This document shows, one piece after another, positions 56,209-64,000 of a stretch of DNA of 64,000 bases. Both the position numbers and the translations under genes were made by a program. The notes beneath the pieces were generated by a model that made no database searches, was not told the DNA's origin, and saw nothing but the letters and a program-made list of their open reading frames with translations. How positions within the stretch are numbered: position 1 is the first letter of the stretch; each line of letters starts with the position of its first letter. Origin of the DNA: Gaiellasilicea sp963705515 (GTDB lineage: Bacteria; Actinomycetota; Thermoleophilia; Gaiellales; Gaiellaceae); NCBI GenBank assembly GCA_963705515.1, contig CAVPJV010000001.1, positions 186,001-250,000 of the forward strand. The letters are read 5' to 3'.

Positions 56209-56811
56209 TCAGACCGCCGCAAGTGCGGCCCGGCAGCGGCGCTCGACCTCGGCCGGGCCGACCGTTCCGACGGTGCCGAGCTTGCTACCAAGCCCCACGG
56301 CGAGCGCGCCGGCCTCGAGCCACGGTGCGACGCCGTCCGGATCGATCCCGCCGGTGACGAGAAGCCGCAGATCGGGAAGCAGCGGACGCAGCGCCGGCAC
56401 GTAGGCCGGGCCGGCGAGCGAGGCGGGGAAGAGCTTCACAACCGATGCGCCGTCCGCGTGAGCGGCCGCAAGCTCATGGGCGGTGAAGCCGCCCGGGATC
56501 GCATCGATGCCTGCCGAGTCAGCCGCGGCGACGAAGCCGGGCGGATTCCAGAACGAGACGACGAGCGCTGCCCCGGCGCCCGCCAGGCGGGCGACGTCAG
56601 CAGCGTCCCGAACCGTGCCTACGGCGACCACCAGCCCATCTGCGACGAGCGGTGCGATTGCGTCCTCGACGCCGGGTGTCGACATCGTCAGCTCGACGAC
56701 GCGGCAGCCGGCCGCGGCCGCCGCCCGTGCGGTCGCGAGCGCGTCGGCGGCGTCGCTGCAGCGGAGCACGGGCAGGACGCGCTGTCGCGCGAGCGCGTCG
56801 ATCGCATTCAT
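56209..56811 (-). CDS. eda: KDPG/KHG aldolase
   Basis: A 200-aa class I aldolase. MNAIDALARQRVLPVLRCSDAADALATARAAAAAGCRVVELTMSTPG has the conserved E-x-T/L-x-x-T-P, VGTVRDAADVARLAGAGAALVVSFWNPP follows, and the Schiff-base Lys is in GASVVKLFPASLAGPAYVPALRPLLPDLRLLVTGGI. It cleaves 2-keto-3-deoxy-6-phosphogluconate or 4-hydroxy-2-oxoglutarate. Start ATG 56811 is preferred over 56868, which only adds a non-conserved tail. It is the last gene of the six-gene minus operon from the helicase. Confidence 0.9.
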   Translation of the reverse strand: MNAIDALARQRVLPVLRCSDAADALATARAAAAAGCRVVELTMSTPGVEDAIAPLVADGLVVAVGTVRDAADVARLAGAGAALVVSFWNPPGFVAAADSAGIDAIPGGFTAHELAAAHADGASVVKLFPASLAGPAYVPALRPLLPDLRLLVTGGIDPDGVAPWLEAGALAVGLGSKLGTVGTVGPAEVERRCRAALAAV

Positions 56812-56818
56812 GGGTCGA

Positions 56819-57862
56819 TCATCGTGACCTCGCATCGACCGGCCAGCGTCCGGCGAGCTCACCGTCACGCACGAGCGCGACCTCGGCGAAGAGGTTGGAG
56901 ACCACGCAGGCGTGGTTCGGGACGATCCGGACCTGCTGGCCGAGCTCGACCGCGTCGCCGTTCGCGAGCTCGAGGTAGCCGTGCTCTTCGTCGAGCCTCA
57001 CGAGCGTCGACTTCGGTGCGTCGAGTACCAGTCCGAACCCCTCGGCGGGGGAGCGGTCGGAGGAGAGCGACTTCGACCCCGCGTCCAGGATCGCCCGGCT
57101 GCGGGCGGGCCGGCCGATGACCGTCGCGTAGACGGTCAGCGCGACGTCGTCGAGCGTCGCCGCGCCGGCGTCGACCGTCGTTCGGTCGTGGTAGACGTAG
57201 GTTCCGGCCCGGTACTCGGTCACGGTGGGCCGAAGCGAGCCGGCCGACCACATCGCCGGGGTGCCGCCCGCGGACACGGTCTCGACGCTCAAACCCTGCC
57301 TTTCTGTGTCCTCGACCGCCGCCGCGAGGAACTCCAGTGCACCGGCCGGGGACGGGTAGGTGAGGAATCCGGCGAACCGGAGCGAGGGAGTGCGGTCGAC
57401 CTCGCCGGCGAGCGTGGCGGCGTCGCGCGGCGTCGAAACGCCGAGACGGCCGTTACCGGTGTCGCACTCGACGAGCACACGCAGGGGCTGCCCGGAGCGC
57501 GCGGCGGCTTGGGCGAGACCGGGAAGGACGCGAGCATCGTCCGCCGCCACGGTCACCGCCGCGCGTTCGAGTAGTCGCGCGAGGCGCGCGAGCTTGAGTT
57601 CGCCGACCACGTTCGTCGGCACGAGGAGATCGTGGAAGCCGGCGTCCGCCATCGTCTCGGCCTCGCCGAGCGTCTGGCAGGTGAGCCCGGTCGCGCCGAG
57701 CTCCAGCTGACGGCGGGCGATCTCGGTGCACTTATGCGTCTTCACGTGCGGGCGACTCGAGAAGCCGAGCTCGTCGCAGCGCGCCTGCCAGCGGGAGAGG
57801 TTTCGTTCCATCCGGTCGAGGTCGACGACGGGCGCCGGCGTCTCCAGCTCGAGCGTGGTCAC
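56819..57862 (-). CDS. D-threonine aldolase-like PLP enzyme (alanine racemase-fold)
   Basis: A 347-aa protein from GTG 57862 (GTGA overlap with ridA). The PLP lysine is in SSRPHVKTHKCTEIARRQLELGATGLTCQTLGEAE, the typical start of the DSD1/D-threonine-aldolase group. DTGNGRLGV, SAGGTPAM and the C-terminal metal-site region VRIVPNHACVVSNLF (H-x-C) are present. It cleaves D-threo-3-hydroxyamino acids or dehydrates D-serine with a divalent metal. RidA next to it would remove reactive enamines, supporting a dehydratase or eliminase-type reaction. Confidence 0.87.
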   Translation of the reverse strand: MTTLELETPAPVVDLDRMERNLSRWQARCDELGFSSRPHVKTHKCTEIARRQLELGATGLTCQTLGEAETMADAGFHDLLVPTNVVGELKLARLARLLERAAVTVAADDARVLPGLAQAAARSGQPLRVLVECDTGNGRLGVSTPRDAATLAGEVDRTPSLRFAGFLTYPSPAGALEFLAAAVEDTERQGLSVETVSAGGTPAMWSAGSLRPTVTEYRAGTYVYHDRTTVDAGAATLDDVALTVYATVIGRPARSRAILDAGSKSLSSDRSPAEGFGLVLDAPKSTLVRLDEEHGYLELANGDAVELGQQVRIVPNHACVVSNLFAEVALVRDGELAGRWPVDARSR

Positions 57863-58239
57863 GCTCCGACTCGTGCGACCGCCTCGATCTCGACCAGCAG
57901 CCCGGCGGGGAGCGAGACACCCACAGTCGTCCGTGCCGGATACGGCTCGGCGAAGAACTCGCCGTAGACCGCGTTGAAGCCGGCGAAGTCGCCGAGGTCG
58001 GCGAGGTAGGCGTTCACCTTCAGCACGTCCGAGAGCTCCGCGCCGGCGGCGCGCAGGCATGCCGTCAGGTTCTCGAGCGCCCGCCGGGCCTGCTCCTCGA
58101 TCCCGCCGGCCACGAGCTCTCCCTGCTCGTCGAATGCGACCTGTCCCGCCGTGTAGACGAGCCCGTCGTCGACGACGACGGGTGAGTAGGGCGCCTCCGG
58201 CCGGGCCACTTCCTCAGGCTGGATCGCTCGCTTGCTCAT
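57859..58239 (-). CDS. RidA family enamine/imine deaminase
   Basis: A 126-aa protein: PYSPVVVDDGLVYTAGQVAFDEQGELVAGGIEEQARRALENLTACLRAAGA, VLKVNAYLADLGDFAGFNAVYGEFF and the active-site Arg/Glu segment PARTTVGVSLPAGLLVEIEAVA. It hydrolyses reactive enamines and imines produced by PLP enzymes, and its neighbour is such an enzyme. It lies 10 bp after the aldo/keto reductase gene. Confidence 0.94.
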   Translation of the reverse strand: MSKRAIQPEEVARPEAPYSPVVVDDGLVYTAGQVAFDEQGELVAGGIEEQARRALENLTACLRAAGAELSDVLKVNAYLADLGDFAGFNAVYGEFFAEPYPARTTVGVSLPAGLLVEIEAVARVGA

Positions 58240-58249
58240 CGCGCGAGGC

Positions 58250-59275
58250 TCACCCCTCGCTCGAGCGGGCCCAGAGGTTGATGTCGGCCTCCGTCGCGTA
58301 GCGGTCGATCTCGGCGAGCTCGTCGTCGGAGAAGTCGGGCCGGTCGAGCGCCGCTACGTTCGCCTCCAGCTGCTCGACGCTGCTCGCGCCGATCAGCGCC
58401 GACGTCACGCGCTGGTCTCGGAGGATCCAGGCGAGCGCCATCTGCGCGAGTGACTGGCCACGGCCCGCCGCGATCTCGTTGAGGGCGCGCACCTTCGCGA
58501 GCGTCCCCTCGCTCAGCCGGTCGGCATCGAGCGCCGTACCTTCGCGGGCGGCCCGCGAATCCGGCGGGATGCCGTCGAGATAGCGGTCGGTGAGCATCCC
58601 CTGCGCGAGCGGCGAGAAGGCGATGCAGCCGATCCCCTCGGCCTCGAGCGTGTCGAGCAGCTCCGGCTCGATCCAGCGGTTGAGCATGGAGTAGGACGGC
58701 TGGTGGATCACGATCGGCGTGCCCAGGTCGCGTGCGATCGCGGCGGCCTCCCGCGTCTTCGCGGCCGAGTAGGACGAGATGCCGACGTAGAGCGCCTTCC
58801 CCTGCCGCACGGCCGTGTCGAGCGCGCCGATCGTCTCCTCCAGCGGCGTCTCCGGGTCGAAGCGGTGCGAGTAGAAGAGGTCGACGTAGTCGAGGCCCAT
58901 CCGCGCCAGCGACTGGTCGAGGCTTGCGAGCAGGTACTTGCGCGAGCCCCACTCGCCGTACGGGCCGGGCCACATGTCGTAGCCGGCCTTGGTCGAGATG
59001 ATCAGCTCGTCGCGGTAGGGGCGGAGGTCGTCGCTCAGGATCCGGCCGAAGTTCTCCTCCGCGGAGCCGAACGGCGGTCCGTAGTTGTTCGCGAGGTCGA
59101 AATGGAGGATGCCGAGGTCGAAGGCGCGGCGCGCGATCGCGCGGCCGAGCTCGTAGGGCCGGTCGCGGCCGAAGTTGTGCCAGAGGCCGAGCGAGATCGC
59201 AGGCAGCTGCAGGCCGCTGCGCCCGCTGCGCCGGTACTGCATTCGCTCGTAGCGCTCGGGTGCCGCGACGTACAC
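58250..59275 (-). CDS. Aldo/keto reductase (YghZ/GPR-like)
   Basis: About 341 aa from GTG 59275. The AKR tetrad is present: Asp in LHFDLANNYGPP, Tyr of NNYG, Lys in IISTKAGYDMWPGPYGEWGSRKYL and His in YSHRFDPETP. The AKR14/GPR-type sequence GPYGEWGSRKYLLASLDQSLARMGLDYVDLFYSHR identifies the L-glyceraldehyde-3-phosphate reductase-like group. It is NADPH-dependent. It lies 10 bp after the DipZ-like gene in the minus operon. Confidence 0.92.
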   Translation of the reverse strand: MYVAAPERYERMQYRRSGRSGLQLPAISLGLWHNFGRDRPYELGRAIARRAFDLGILHFDLANNYGPPFGSAEENFGRILSDDLRPYRDELIISTKAGYDMWPGPYGEWGSRKYLLASLDQSLARMGLDYVDLFYSHRFDPETPLEETIGALDTAVRQGKALYVGISSYSAAKTREAAAIARDLGTPIVIHQPSYSMLNRWIEPELLDTLEAEGIGCIAFSPLAQGMLTDRYLDGIPPDSRAAREGTALDADRLSEGTLAKVRALNEIAAGRGQSLAQMALAWILRDQRVTSALIGASSVEQLEANVAALDRPDFSDDELAEIDRYATEADINLWARSSEG

Positions 59276-59285
59276 GCCTTCGAGC

Positions 59286-60908
59286 CTAACCGAAGGTGAA
59301 CGCGTAGGCAGCGACGCCCGGGCTGAAGCGCAGCTCGAGCAGGTGCTCGGCGAGCTGCGGCCGCTGCACGAGCGTGTAGAGGCGATCATCGGTGACGCGC
59401 ACCGTGCGCTCCGGCTTCCCGTCGACGAGGGTGTCGACCTTTCCTTTCCCCGTGAGGACGACGTAGACGTCGCGCGCCCGGTACAGCAGGCGCAGGCCTG
59501 CGCTGAGGCCGGCGACCGCGCGCTCGTCCTCCACCGTCCAGATGCCGCTGTACGCGAGCTCGTTCTCGGACAGACCGCGCGGGTAGGTGTAGGCGTGCGG
59601 CTTGTCCTTCACGACCGGCTCGCCGCCGTAGCGGGCGAGCCGCTCGTAGCCGAGGTAGCTCTCCGGGGTGACCTCGCCGTGCGGGCTCTCGTCCGGGAGC
59701 TGCGTCGCCGCGGGCGCGTCGTCCCCGAGGAGCGTCCTGATCGCGTCCTCGGTCTTGGAGTACTCGCCTTCGCCGAAGTGGAAGTAGCGGACGTGGCCGC
59801 GCTTGTCGATCAGGTACTTGGCCGGCCAGTACTGGTTGTGCCAGGACTGCCAGGTGACGAAGTCGTTGTCGAGCGCGACGGGGTAGCGCACGCCGAGCTT
59901 GCGGACGTTCTCGCGCACGTTCGACGGGACGCGCTCGAACGCGAACTCGGGCGAGTGGACACCGACGATCGTCAGCCCGGCGTCGCGGTATCGCGCGTCC
60001 CAGGCGCGGACGTGCGGCAGCGTGCGCAGGCAGTTGATGCACGAGTACGTCCAGAAGTCGATCAGGACGACGCGGCCGCGCAGCTCCTGCAGCGTCAGCG
60101 GCCTGGAGTTGAGCCAGCGCGTGATCCCGTGGAAGTCCGGCGCCGGGCCGTAGTCCTCGAGCGCCGCGGTGCCGCCGCCGGTGGCCTGGGGATCGCGGCC
60201 GCCCGTCAGCTTGCGCAGCTCGCGCTGGGCCGAGTCGGAGCGCTCGAAGCGCTTCTGCAACGCCTCCGTGTAGCCGGGCAGGGCGGTCTGCAGGTTCCGG
60301 TCGGCACCGAGCGCGATCGCGATCGCGGCTCCTGCGACGAGCACGCCCGAGACGCGGCGGACGAGCACGGCATGTGCGCGGAAGGCATGTGCGGCCCGCT
60401 GGCCGGCGAACGCGATCGCGAGCATCGGCACAGCCGCACCGAGCGCGTAGGACAGCGTCAGCAGGAAGCTGTCGAGCCCGATGTCGCGTCGGGCGGCGAT
60501 CACCGTCACCGCGGCGAGCACGGGGCCGGCGCAGGGGACGAAGACGAGCCCGAGGCTGGCTCCGAGCAGGAAGCCGCCGCCGAGGTCGCCGCCGCTCCGC
60601 CGGGTCAGGAACTGGAGCGGGCGCGAGAGCCACTCGGCGACCTGCGGCACGAGCAGCGAGAGCGCGACGACGAAGAGCAGGGCGATCGCGAGGTTGCGCA
60701 GGACGTCGTCCGGCAGGCCGAGCATCTCGAGCAGCCAGGCGGCGAAGAGCGTGAAGACGGTGAAGCTGAGGACGATCCCTGCGACGATCGCGAGCGGCCG
60801 GCGTCCCGTGGCTCCGCCGGCGAGCACGATCGGCAGGACGGGGAGGACGCACGGGGACAGCGCCGTGACGACGCCCGCGACGAAGCCGATCGCGAGCAGC
60901 AGGAGCAT
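59286..60908 (-). CDS. DipZ-like cytochrome c biogenesis/thiol-disulfide protein
   Basis: A 540-aa protein. The N-terminal CcdA/DsbD membrane domain has about six to seven segments and the two redox Cys in LSPCVLPVLPI and FVPCAGPVLAA. It is followed by a periplasmic thioredoxin domain with DFWTYSCINCLRTLPHVRAW (C-x-x-C) and a C-terminal carbohydrate-binding-like beta domain (YSGIWTVEDERAVAGLSAGLRLLYRARDVYVVL). This three-part layout is that of mycobacterial DipZ. It passes reducing power across the membrane to exported thiols. ATG 60908 lies 13 bp after the helicase stop. Confidence 0.92.
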   Translation of the reverse strand: MLLLLAIGFVAGVVTALSPCVLPVLPIVLAGGATGRRPLAIVAGIVLSFTVFTLFAAWLLEMLGLPDDVLRNLAIALLFVVALSLLVPQVAEWLSRPLQFLTRRSGGDLGGGFLLGASLGLVFVPCAGPVLAAVTVIAARRDIGLDSFLLTLSYALGAAVPMLAIAFAGQRAAHAFRAHAVLVRRVSGVLVAGAAIAIALGADRNLQTALPGYTEALQKRFERSDSAQRELRKLTGGRDPQATGGGTAALEDYGPAPDFHGITRWLNSRPLTLQELRGRVVLIDFWTYSCINCLRTLPHVRAWDARYRDAGLTIVGVHSPEFAFERVPSNVRENVRKLGVRYPVALDNDFVTWQSWHNQYWPAKYLIDKRGHVRYFHFGEGEYSKTEDAIRTLLGDDAPAATQLPDESPHGEVTPESYLGYERLARYGGEPVVKDKPHAYTYPRGLSENELAYSGIWTVEDERAVAGLSAGLRLLYRARDVYVVLTGKGKVDTLVDGKPERTVRVTDDRLYTLVQRPQLAEHLLELRFSPGVAAYAFTFG

Positions 60909-60921
60909 CGTCCGTTCTTCG

Positions 60922-63462
60922 TTACTCGGCGGCTGGCGGTTCGGTGGCGGGCGCGCGGCTCTCGGCCGAGCCGCCGGACGGCTTGCGCCGTCGCCGTCGC
61001 CGTCTCGGCTTTGCCGCCCCGTCGCCGCCCTCGGCGGGCGCGCCCCCGTTCGATGCGGCCGCGCCCTCTGCGGCCGGCTGCGCCTGGCTCTCGCCGGGCT
61101 TCTTCTTCCGCTTCCGCCGCCGAGACTTGCGCGACGGCGCCTTCGGGGCCGGCAGGTTGTCGGCAAGCGCGTTCGCGATCTCCCTGATCTCGGCGATCTC
61201 CTCGCGGGCGCGGTCGAGCGCGTTGTTCGCGCGCGGCGTGTATCCCTCGGAGGAGGCGAGCAGCGCGGCGCCGACGTCGAGCGGCAGCGCCTTCGCGACC
61301 TGGACCAGCTTCTGCACGTTCTCCTCGTGCCGATGGCCGCGCGAGTTGGCGACGGCGCCGAGCAGGCGCTTCGCCTCGGGGAACTCGGCGCTGGCGCGGC
61401 GGTCCTGCACCTTGCGCGTCGTCTTCGCGAGCTTCCAGGTCCAGCGCTGGAGGATCTGGTCAGGCGCGTTCGCCTTGCCCTCGCCGATCGCCCGCAGCAG
61501 GATCCGGACCCCGGCTGCGCGGTCCTTCTCCCACGGCGGCGCCTGGGCGACGAGCGTGACGAGATCGTCGAAGTCGGCGCGCTCGACGGTCATCGAGACG
61601 CGGTCCTGGAGCGCGGTCATCCGCAGGCGCCGGTTCGGGTTCTCGGCGGCGCAGACGGAGAGAAAGGTCTCGAGTGCGGGCTTCGAGGCACGAGCCTCGG
61701 CGAACTTCTTCGCGAACTCGGCGCGCTGGTCGAAGCGGATCTGACGGCCTGCGATCGTCGCCCAGTAGCGCTGCTCGTCCTCGTCGAGGAACTTGGGGTC
61801 GATCCGCTGCCACTCGCGCTGGATCACGGCGAGCCGGCGCGCGACGTCGGCGGTGACCGGGACGAGCCACGGCGCCGGCGAGAGCCGGCGGCGGGCGCGG
61901 CGCTGGACGCGGCGGCGGGGCGCCGGCGTCACGCGCGCTCCTTCGCGGTAGAAGTCGGACTCGAGCAGTGAGTGGAGCGAGACGACGCGGTCGTTGTGGG
62001 TGGCCGACTTCGGCGTGAAGTCGACGACGATCCCCGCCTCCTTGCGCGGATGCGTCCGCATGATCCGGCCGATCCGCTGCTGGTAGACGCGCTTCGACGC
62101 CGTCGGCGCGAGGTGCATGCAGACGGTCGCGCGCGGCGAGTTCCAGCCCTCGGCGAGCAGCATTGCGTTGATCAGGACGTTGATGTCGCCGCGCTCATAG
62201 GCGGCGAGCGTCTCGGCGAGCTTGACCGGCGGCGTGCGGCCCGAGACCGCCTCCGCCTTCAGCCCGGCGGCGCGGAACTCCTGCGCGAGGTTGTAGGCGT
62301 GGTCGACGCCGGCGGCGTAGACGATGCCCGGCGTCGAGTCGAAGCGCTCGCGGTAGAGGCTCGCGGCGGCCTGGTTCAGAGCCTGGTGGTCGAGCGCTGC
62401 GGCGAGCGCGCGCTCCTCGAAGTCGCCGCCGACGATCGGCACCGCGTTGATCGCGGCGGCCGGCGGCACGCGCAGGCAGCGGAGCGGCGCGATCAGGCCG
62501 CGGCGGGCCGCGTCGGTCAGCGGCAGGTCGTCGACCGAGGCGGGGAAGACGTCGGAGACCTGCTTCGCGATCAGCTGCTCGGTCGCGGTCATGCCGATGT
62601 AGAGCGGCTCCGAGAAGCTGCGGATCGCCGCGCTCGTCTTCTCGCCGAGCGCCGTGTGGGCCTCGTCGCAGATCACGAGCTGGTAGGCGTCGCGCGAGAT
62701 CGAGTCGGCATGGCGGGCGAACCAGGCGTAGGTCTGGATCGTGATCGGGTTCTCGCGCGGGGCTGTCTGACCGCGCTCGATCGCGTCGACGAAGCGCTCC
62801 CCGTAGCCCTCGGTCGTCAGGTCGCGCTGGAACTGGGAGACGAGCAGGCGGCGGTGGGTGAGGATGAGGATGCCGAGCGTCCGTGCTGCCTCGACGAACC
62901 CCGCAGCGGCGATCGTCTTGCCGGACGCCGTCGGATGGCGGAAGCGGTAGCGCCGCACCGCGCCCGGATCCTCACCCTTGAACTCCGGCTCGTCGTCCGC
63001 GTCGGCCTCCTCGTCGGCCGGCTCGAGCTCGTCCTCCTCATCGGCGTCCTCCGCCTCGAGCTCCGCCTCGGCGTGGCCGTTGCCGTTCAGGTCCTCGGCC
63101 TGACGCTGGTTCGCCGCGATCAGCTCGGTCAGCATCCCGGCGAGTGCGTCGATCTGATGCTTGCGCAGCTCGGTCCCGGCGGCGGTCGCGGGCGGCTTCG
63201 ACGAGAGCACGCGCTCGAGCCCGAGCAGGAGCCCGAACCGGACCTTCCAGCCGGACGACGGCGAGCGGCGGCCGCTCTCGATCTCGGCGAGCGCCTCGTC
63301 GAGCGCGGCGCGACGGGCCGTTCCGGGCGCAAGGGCTTCTGCCGGATTCTCGCCGGGATGGAGGAAGGGCTCGCCGGCCCATTCCTGCGTGCGGAGCGCG
63401 TCGGCGGTCAGGCCATCCGGCGCGTCCGACGTGTGTGTCGGATTCAGTATCGCTTCTGACAT
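60922..63462 (-). CDS. DEAD/DEAH-box superfamily II helicase with acidic insert and basic tail
   Basis: An 846-aa protein. Motif I is HPTASGKTIAA (about residue 174), motif II ICDEAHTAL, motif III GMTAT and motif VI QQRIGRIMR, placing it near type III restriction/UvrB-like SF2 helicases. Between the Gln-containing start (ELRKHQIDALAGML) and motif I lies a roughly 45-residue stretch almost only of Glu, Asp and Ala. The last 80 residues are Lys/Arg-rich (RKSRRRKRKKKPG, RRRRRRRK), an RNA-binding style tail. No methylase or nuclease domain is seen, so it is not a standard restriction subunit. Confidence 0.88.
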   Translation of the reverse strand: MSEAILNPTHTSDAPDGLTADALRTQEWAGEPFLHPGENPAEALAPGTARRAALDEALAEIESGRRSPSSGWKVRFGLLLGLERVLSSKPPATAAGTELRKHQIDALAGMLTELIAANQRQAEDLNGNGHAEAELEAEDADEEDELEPADEEADADDEPEFKGEDPGAVRRYRFRHPTASGKTIAAAGFVEAARTLGILILTHRRLLVSQFQRDLTTEGYGERFVDAIERGQTAPRENPITIQTYAWFARHADSISRDAYQLVICDEAHTALGEKTSAAIRSFSEPLYIGMTATEQLIAKQVSDVFPASVDDLPLTDAARRGLIAPLRCLRVPPAAAINAVPIVGGDFEERALAAALDHQALNQAAASLYRERFDSTPGIVYAAGVDHAYNLAQEFRAAGLKAEAVSGRTPPVKLAETLAAYERGDINVLINAMLLAEGWNSPRATVCMHLAPTASKRVYQQRIGRIMRTHPRKEAGIVVDFTPKSATHNDRVVSLHSLLESDFYREGARVTPAPRRRVQRRARRRLSPAPWLVPVTADVARRLAVIQREWQRIDPKFLDEDEQRYWATIAGRQIRFDQRAEFAKKFAEARASKPALETFLSVCAAENPNRRLRMTALQDRVSMTVERADFDDLVTLVAQAPPWEKDRAAGVRILLRAIGEGKANAPDQILQRWTWKLAKTTRKVQDRRASAEFPEAKRLLGAVANSRGHRHEENVQKLVQVAKALPLDVGAALLASSEGYTPRANNALDRAREEIAEIREIANALADNLPAPKAPSRKSRRRKRKKKPGESQAQPAAEGAAASNGGAPAEGGDGAAKPRRRRRRRKPSGGSAESRAPATEPPAAE

Positions 63463-63593
63463 CTGCGCAGCACGAAGACGGTGGTGCTGCTTTCCTCAGA
63501 GTGGCGCGCCCGTTCTGGTGCCCGGAAGCGGACGAGCGGCGCTGGATGCAGCATATCCGATCTTGCGGCGGGTGGTACCCCTATTCTCCGCTC

Positions 63594-64000
63594 ATGCCGG
63601 ACTGGACTCAGCTGCGTGCACGGGCCGCGGAGCGGTACGAGGACGGAGAAGCGCGGCTTCCCGACGACCCCGACGCGCGGCAGCGGCAGCTGACGCGGAT
63701 GGGGAATGCGGCTTTTGCGGCGGGGCTCGCCGAGCTGATGGACGGCGCTGACGGGAGCGCGTGGTTCGCCCGCGCTGCCGAGCGCTACCGGCAGAGCTGG
63801 GAGCACGCGCCGCCCGAGAGCTGGGGCCGTCCGATCGGCGCGATCAAGGCGCGGCTGCTTGCCGGCGACTGGGACGGGGCGGCGGACGACGCGCGCTGGG
63901 CGCTCGAGGCCGGCGCCGCAGAGTCCGAATCCCCGATTGGCCGCTATGCCGCGGCGCTCGCCTTCGGCGTCCTCGGCCAGTGGAACGACATGCGCGTCCA
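63594..64000 (+). CDS. Unrecognised helical protein, 5' part
   Basis: An open frame from ATG 63594 to the right edge (135 codons). It reads MPDWTQLRARAAERYEDGEARLPDD... with helical repeats around GNAAFAAGLAELMDGADGS, WFARAAERYRQSWEHAP and IGRYAAALAFGVLGQW, suggesting TPR-like helices. I do not know the family. It is divergent from the helicase, with 131 bp between starts; I see no clear promoter there. Confidence 0.65.
   Translation, partial: MPDWTQLRARAAERYEDGEARLPDDPDARQRQLTRMGNAAFAAGLAELMDGADGSAWFARAAERYRQSWEHAPPESWGRPIGAIKARLLAGDWDGAADDARWALEAGAAESESPIGRYAAALAFGVLGQWNDMRV

Noticed and set aside
60374..61187. Plus-strand Ser/Arg-rich frames opposite DipZ and the helicase tail
   Set aside because: Antisense shadows. 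The apparent low-complexity Ser/Ala stretches mirror the Arg/Lys and Glu/Ala codons of the real genes.
1..64000. tRNA, rRNA, tmRNA or CRISPR array
   Set aside because: All intergenic gaps were inspected by eye. None shows a cloverleaf with conserved T-arm, rRNA signature or regularly spaced direct repeats. Short structured RNAs without known signatures could still be missed.

Overview
The window is 64 kb of very GC-rich, gene-dense bacterial chromosome. Genes abut or overlap in ATGA, GTGA or TTGA junctions, GTG and TTG starts are common, and most spacers are under 100 bp. Gene content (SigR/RsrA-type sigma and anti-sigma pair with a matching promoter, glutamine-dependent NAD synthase, PAC2 protein, PGM1-type ATP-grasp ligase, ALDH plus DUF779) points to a high-GC actinobacterium. 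Thermoleophilia (Gaiellales/Solirubrobacterales-like) is my best guess, by overall resemblance only. I see no rRNA, tRNA, CRISPR array, phage or IS transposase. Five genes each carry one or two reading-frame breaks (six in all). Every break is explained by a single extra base, so long-read or draft-assembly insertion errors are the simplest explanation.

Layout. 1-2.4 kb: end of a FtsX-like permease, a double ABC ATPase and a small HMA metal-binding protein. 2.4-3.3 kb: SigR-like sigma factor and zinc anti-sigma factor behind a SigR-type promoter, followed by a 167-bp MITE-like inverted-repeat element lying exactly between convergent stop codons. 3.5-10 kb (minus): a seven-gene run holding an amidohydrolase, a three-subunit molybdenum hydroxylase whose FAD subunit has a PaoB-like four-cysteine insertion, a cyclophilin lipoprotein, a MocA-like cytidylyltransferase and an HTH/LytR_C membrane protein. 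10-18.6 kb: M32 carboxypeptidase, M24 peptidase plus acetyl-CoA synthetase, and a sulfatase / HAD phosphatase / formylglycine-generating-enzyme operon. 18.6-27 kb: tandem quinone-oxidoreductase paralogues, a secreted PQQ-type propeller protein, and cell-wall or envelope functions (serine hydrolase, L,D-transpeptidase, M15 D,D-peptidase) with a PGM1-like ligase. 28-37.5 kb: M16 protease, SIS protein, and a tightly overlapping six-gene minus operon (OsmC, class V aminotransferase, M20 peptidase, epimerase, prephenate dehydratase, DUF3052). Then come a saccharopine-dehydrogenase-like enzyme, a Mug-type glycosylase and an ArsR/SRPBCC pair with a clear promoter-operator.

37.5-48.6 kb: nadE, a thioesterase-like protein, ALDH-DUF779-HEAT, a convergent acyl-CoA-synthetase-like / SDR / LanC-like operon, and an MFS exporter with its TetR regulator and operator. 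48.6-50.5 kb: a structured intergenic region, an XRE-TPR regulator, and immediately downstream a 33-codon hydrophobic peptide gene with an ideal Shine-Dalgarno. This looks like an RRNPP-type (Rap/PlcR/PrgX-like) peptide-signalling cassette and is the most interesting locus here. 50.5-56.2 kb: thioredoxin-like lipoprotein, SDR, selD behind a terminator-like hairpin, amidohydrolase lipoprotein, ctaA and PAC2. 56.2-63.5 kb (minus): KDPG aldolase, D-threonine-aldolase-like enzyme, RidA, aldo/keto reductase, DipZ-like thiol-disulfide protein and a large DEAH helicase. The window ends in an unrecognised partial gene.

Repeats. Small palindromes of one apparent family (core GTGTYT...ARACAC) sit inside interdomain linkers of two unrelated genes, the double ABC ATPase (two copies) and nadE (one). 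They are read in the same frame and show compensatory stem changes, so they look like REP-type elements tolerated inside coding sequence. A separate 27-bp palindrome lies in the signal peptide of the M15 peptidase.
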